Source: Micromonospora solifontis | GTDB taxonomy: Bacteria; Actinomycetota; Actinomycetes; Mycobacteriales; Micromonosporaceae | Direction: 5' to 3' | NCBI RefSeq assembly: GCF_003725545.1 | Contig: NZ_RJLN01000032.1 | Location: forward strand, 1 to 64,000 | Length of the DNA stretch: 64,000 nt | In this document: positions 62,108 to 64,000 of the stretch, piece by piece | Numbering within the stretch: the first letter of the stretch is position 1 | How the letters are laid out: the number at the start of each line of letters is the position of its first letter | Translations under genes and position numbers: made by a program | Notes under the pieces: model-generated | Databases searched by the model: none | What the model was told of the DNA's origin: nothing | Seen by the model: only the letters and a program-made list of their open reading frames with translations

Positions 62108-63448
62108 TCAGCGGACGGCGAAGACGCCGCGGGCGCCCCGCTCGGCGTCCACCATGGCGTGGCTGAGGAACGGGTAGTCGCCGGGGGCCGGGAAGGACAG
62201 TTCGACGAACCCGCCGGCCGCCGGGGTGAGGGACAGCACCTGCGCCCCACCCGGGTCGGTCGCCCGGTTCTCCCAGTGCCCTTCCCGGTAGACGGTGTCG
62301 AACTGGGCGCCGACGACGTGGAACGAGCTGTCCCGGTTGGGCCCGGCGTCCAGCAGCCAGACGCGGACCCGCTCCCCGGGGCGGGCGGTCAACGGGCGGT
62401 GGGTGTACTGGGCGGCGTAGCCGTTGAAAACCACCGCGTCGGGCCGCTCGGCCTGCATCTTGGCCAGGTCACCGGGTTGGCCGTCGGGTCCGAGGTAGAG
62501 CTCCGACTGGACGAGCACGTACTCGCGATCCACCCGGGGCAGGTCGGGCGGGTCGATGATCACGGCGCCGTACATGCCGTTGCCGAGGTGGTGCAGCATC
62601 GGCATGGTCGAGCAGTGGTACATCCAGATGCCGGCCCGGCTGGCGGTGAAGCGGTAGGTCAGCCGTTGCCCCGGGTCGATCGGGCGCATCACCTCGTCCG
62701 GGGCGACCGCCCCGGCGTGGAAGTCGATGCCGTGGTCCAGCGTGCCGTCGTTGACCAGGGTGATCTCGAACGTGTCGCCGACCCGGCCGCGCAGCACCGG
62801 CCCGGGCACGGTGCCGTCGAACGTCCAGAGCCGCTGGCGTACGCCCGGGGCGACCTCCCGCACCACCTCCCGCACGTGCAGTTCCCGGCGGTGCAGCCGG
62901 CCCGGCGGGGCGGGCGGCACGGCGGCGTCCCGGGCGGCGAAGTCCGGCCCGGGATCGGCCATGACGTCGAGGCTCGGTTGCGGCGCGGCGGACGCGGACG
63001 GGGCGGGCGACGCCGCCGCCGCGCCGGTCGGGACGATCTGCAGGGTCATGCCCGCCTGCCGGTGTCCGGGCAGCGAGCACCAGCCCTGGGTCGGGGCGCC
63101 GATGATCCCCGCGTCGAGGCGGGCCGACGCGCCCTGGCCGAGCAGGTCCGTCCGGGCGCCGTTGTCCAAAACGAGGTCGTGCCGGCGGTGGTCCCGGTTG
63201 CGGAACTCGACCACCAGCCGGTCACCGGGCGGCACCTCGATCCGGGCCGGGTGGAAGCGCATGCCCTCGGCCACCACCTCGACCGTGGTGGTGTGCCCGG
63301 TCGCCGTGACCGCCGCGGCGGCGCGGGTCGCGGACGGACCGGCGGTCATCCGCTGCGCGGCCACGCCGACCAGCACGGCGACCAGGACGAGGGCGAGACC
63401 GGCGGCGACGCCGCCGAGCGGTCGGGCCGGGGTTGCGGGCGTGGTCAC
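62108..63448 (-). CDS. nirK: Copper nitrite reductase with extra N-terminal cupredoxin
   Basis: 446 residues. N-terminal membrane segment or signal anchor (about 10-33), then a plastocyanin-like domain (about 50-140) with type 1 ligands H (HRRHDLVL) and C-x4-H-x3-M (CSLPGHRQAGM). After a Pro/Ala linker come the two NirK domains: DFHAG (Asp and His), MYHCSTMPMLHHLGNGM (type 1 Cys, His, Met, with the type 2 His next to Cys), FHVVG, and SHAMVDAERG (type 2 His). All expected copper ligands are visible. It would reduce nitrite to NO outside the membrane. Laccase-like multicopper oxidase is the alternative. The next membrane gene ends only 4 bases upstream, so they are likely one operon. Confidence 0.82.
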   Translation of the reverse strand: MTTPATPARPLGGVAAGLALVLVAVLVGVAAQRMTAGPSATRAAAAVTATGHTTTVEVVAEGMRFHPARIEVPPGDRLVVEFRNRDHRRHDLVLDNGARTDLLGQGASARLDAGIIGAPTQGWCSLPGHRQAGMTLQIVPTGAAAASPAPSASAAPQPSLDVMADPGPDFAARDAAVPPAPPGRLHRRELHVREVVREVAPGVRQRLWTFDGTVPGPVLRGRVGDTFEITLVNDGTLDHGIDFHAGAVAPDEVMRPIDPGQRLTYRFTASRAGIWMYHCSTMPMLHHLGNGMYGAVIIDPPDLPRVDREYVLVQSELYLGPDGQPGDLAKMQAERPDAVVFNGYAAQYTHRPLTARPGERVRVWLLDAGPNRDSSFHVVGAQFDTVYREGHWENRATDPGGAQVLSLTPAAGGFVELSFPAPGDYPFLSHAMVDAERGARGVFAVR

Positions 63449-63452
63449 AGGG

Positions 63453-64000
63453 TCATCTCCGGGCGGTGAGCAGGACCCGGGCGGCCGGTACCAGGAACTG
63501 CACCAGCGCGGCGAGGATCAGCAGGGACGTGGTGATGCGGACGTACGGGGGGCTGGGCAGCGCGAAGACCGCCAGGGCGGCGTTGGTCATCGCCACCCGC
63601 TGCGGTCCGTGCCGGTCGAGCAGCGCGGCGCGGGCCCGGACCGGGGCCGGCCCGCCGCCGAGGACCACCGGCAGCAGGTACGTCAGGGCGCCGACCAGCA
63701 CCTGACCGACGAAACCCACCAGCAGCGGGATCAGCACCTGACCGAAGCGGTCGACGGCGGTGGCGGGCTCGGTGGCGGTCAGCAGGGTGACCGCGTCGAC
63801 GGCCAGGGCGACCAGGAGCCAGCCGGCCGCCGCCGCCAGCGACCAGGTGGCGAAGGCGTACGGCGGGCGGCCCCGGGCGACGGCCAGCGCGGGGCGCAGC
63901 GCCACCGAGACGCCGAGCAGGAACAGGGCCAGTCCGACCGCGGTGACGGCCCGCCACCAGGCGAGCAGGCCCAGGCCGAGGAGGAGCAGGCCCACGCAGG
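63453..64000 (-). CDS. Multi-pass membrane protein, 3' part (cut by window edge)
   Basis: At least 180 residues are readable; the frame is open to the edge and a GTG at 63995 is probably internal. About five hydrophobic segments are visible, including LVGFVGQVLVGALTYLLPVVLGG. Its stop lies 4 bases before the nitrite reductase start. Functionally unassigned; membrane partners of NirK in nitrite/NO metabolism are one possibility. Confidence 0.6.
   Translation of the reverse strand, partial: CVGLLLLGLGLLAWWRAVTAVGLALFLLGVSVALRPALAVARGRPPYAFATWSLAAAAGWLLVALAVDAVTLLTATEPATAVDRFGQVLIPLLVGFVGQVLVGALTYLLPVVLGGGPAPVRARAALLDRHGPQRVAMTNAALAVFALPSPPYVRITTSLLILAALVQFLVPAARVLLTARR

Noticed and set aside
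1..64000. CRISPR arrays, tRNA, rRNA, insertion sequences, att sites
   Set aside because: No regularly spaced repeats, cloverleaf-like runs, transposase motifs or terminal inverted repeats were seen on reading.

Overview
The window is about 72-75% G+C by eye, with GTG/TTG starts, SARP and LAL-type regulators, modular polyketide synthases and leader-poor intergenic regions. This points to a filamentous actinomycete, most likely Micromonosporaceae (Micromonospora-like). The genus is an inference from style, not from a marker gene. Nearly the whole window is accessory, secondary-metabolite DNA.

Left part (1-7763). A divergently read NRPS gene (397-4419) has the order Cy-A-PCP-TE, with an adenylation pocket one residue away from the cysteine code. 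It is followed by a lower-GC PIN-domain gene and a small housekeeping-like set: an XRE regulator plus three short proteins, two of them Cys-rich. Core PKS operon (27293 down to 7967, minus strand): PKS1 (KS-AT-DH-ER-KR-ACP, methylmalonyl-type AT), PKS2 (KS-[AT lost]-KR-ACP-KS-AT-DH-KR-ACP), PKS3 (KS-[AT degenerate]-ACP), a type II thioesterase and a flavin reductase. Halogenation/regulation block (34728 down to 27597): a CmlS/ChlB-type flavin halogenase, a cation/proton antiporter, a LAL (LuxR) regulator and a PltM-like phenol halogenase. Next (40147 down to 35305) come a SARP regulator, a FAD oxygenase and an MFS exporter, and then a BBE-type FAD oxidase.

A tightly coupled plus-strand operon (42530-48889) encodes two class III aminotransferase-fold proteins (the first without its catalytic lysine), a thermostable-hemolysin/GNAT-like protein, an AMP ligase (without its usual C-terminal lysine), an Fe(II)/2OG oxygenase and an SRPBCC protein. 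It converges on a Tat-exported vanadium haloperoxidase gene. A near-identical 19-bp element lies upstream of the NRPS gene, this operon and the haloperoxidase gene, which suggests one regulon spanning about 1-50.9 kb.

A second island (50926-55938) holds aromatic-polyketide tailoring genes: SnoaL-like, tandem TcmI-like cyclase, P450, ABM monooxygenase and an ABM-ABM-flavin-monooxygenase fusion. No type II minimal PKS is present. The right end (56192-64000) looks like ordinary accessory metabolism: a methyltransferase, a TrxR-like flavoprotein divergent from an XRE-cupin regulator, a KstD-like flavoprotein, a MalY-type aminotransferase, a VOC protein, a copper nitrite reductase with an extra cupredoxin domain, and a truncated membrane protein.

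Working model (inference): PKS1-3 build a short, partly reduced and methyl-branched chain, with malonyl units for two modules supplied in trans. Cysteine is added and cyclised to a thiazoline by the Cy-A-PCP-TE NRPS. Up to three halogenating enzymes and several flavin oxidases tailor the product. The aminotransferase/ligase operon may provide a nitrogen-containing building block. I cannot name the product from sequence alone.
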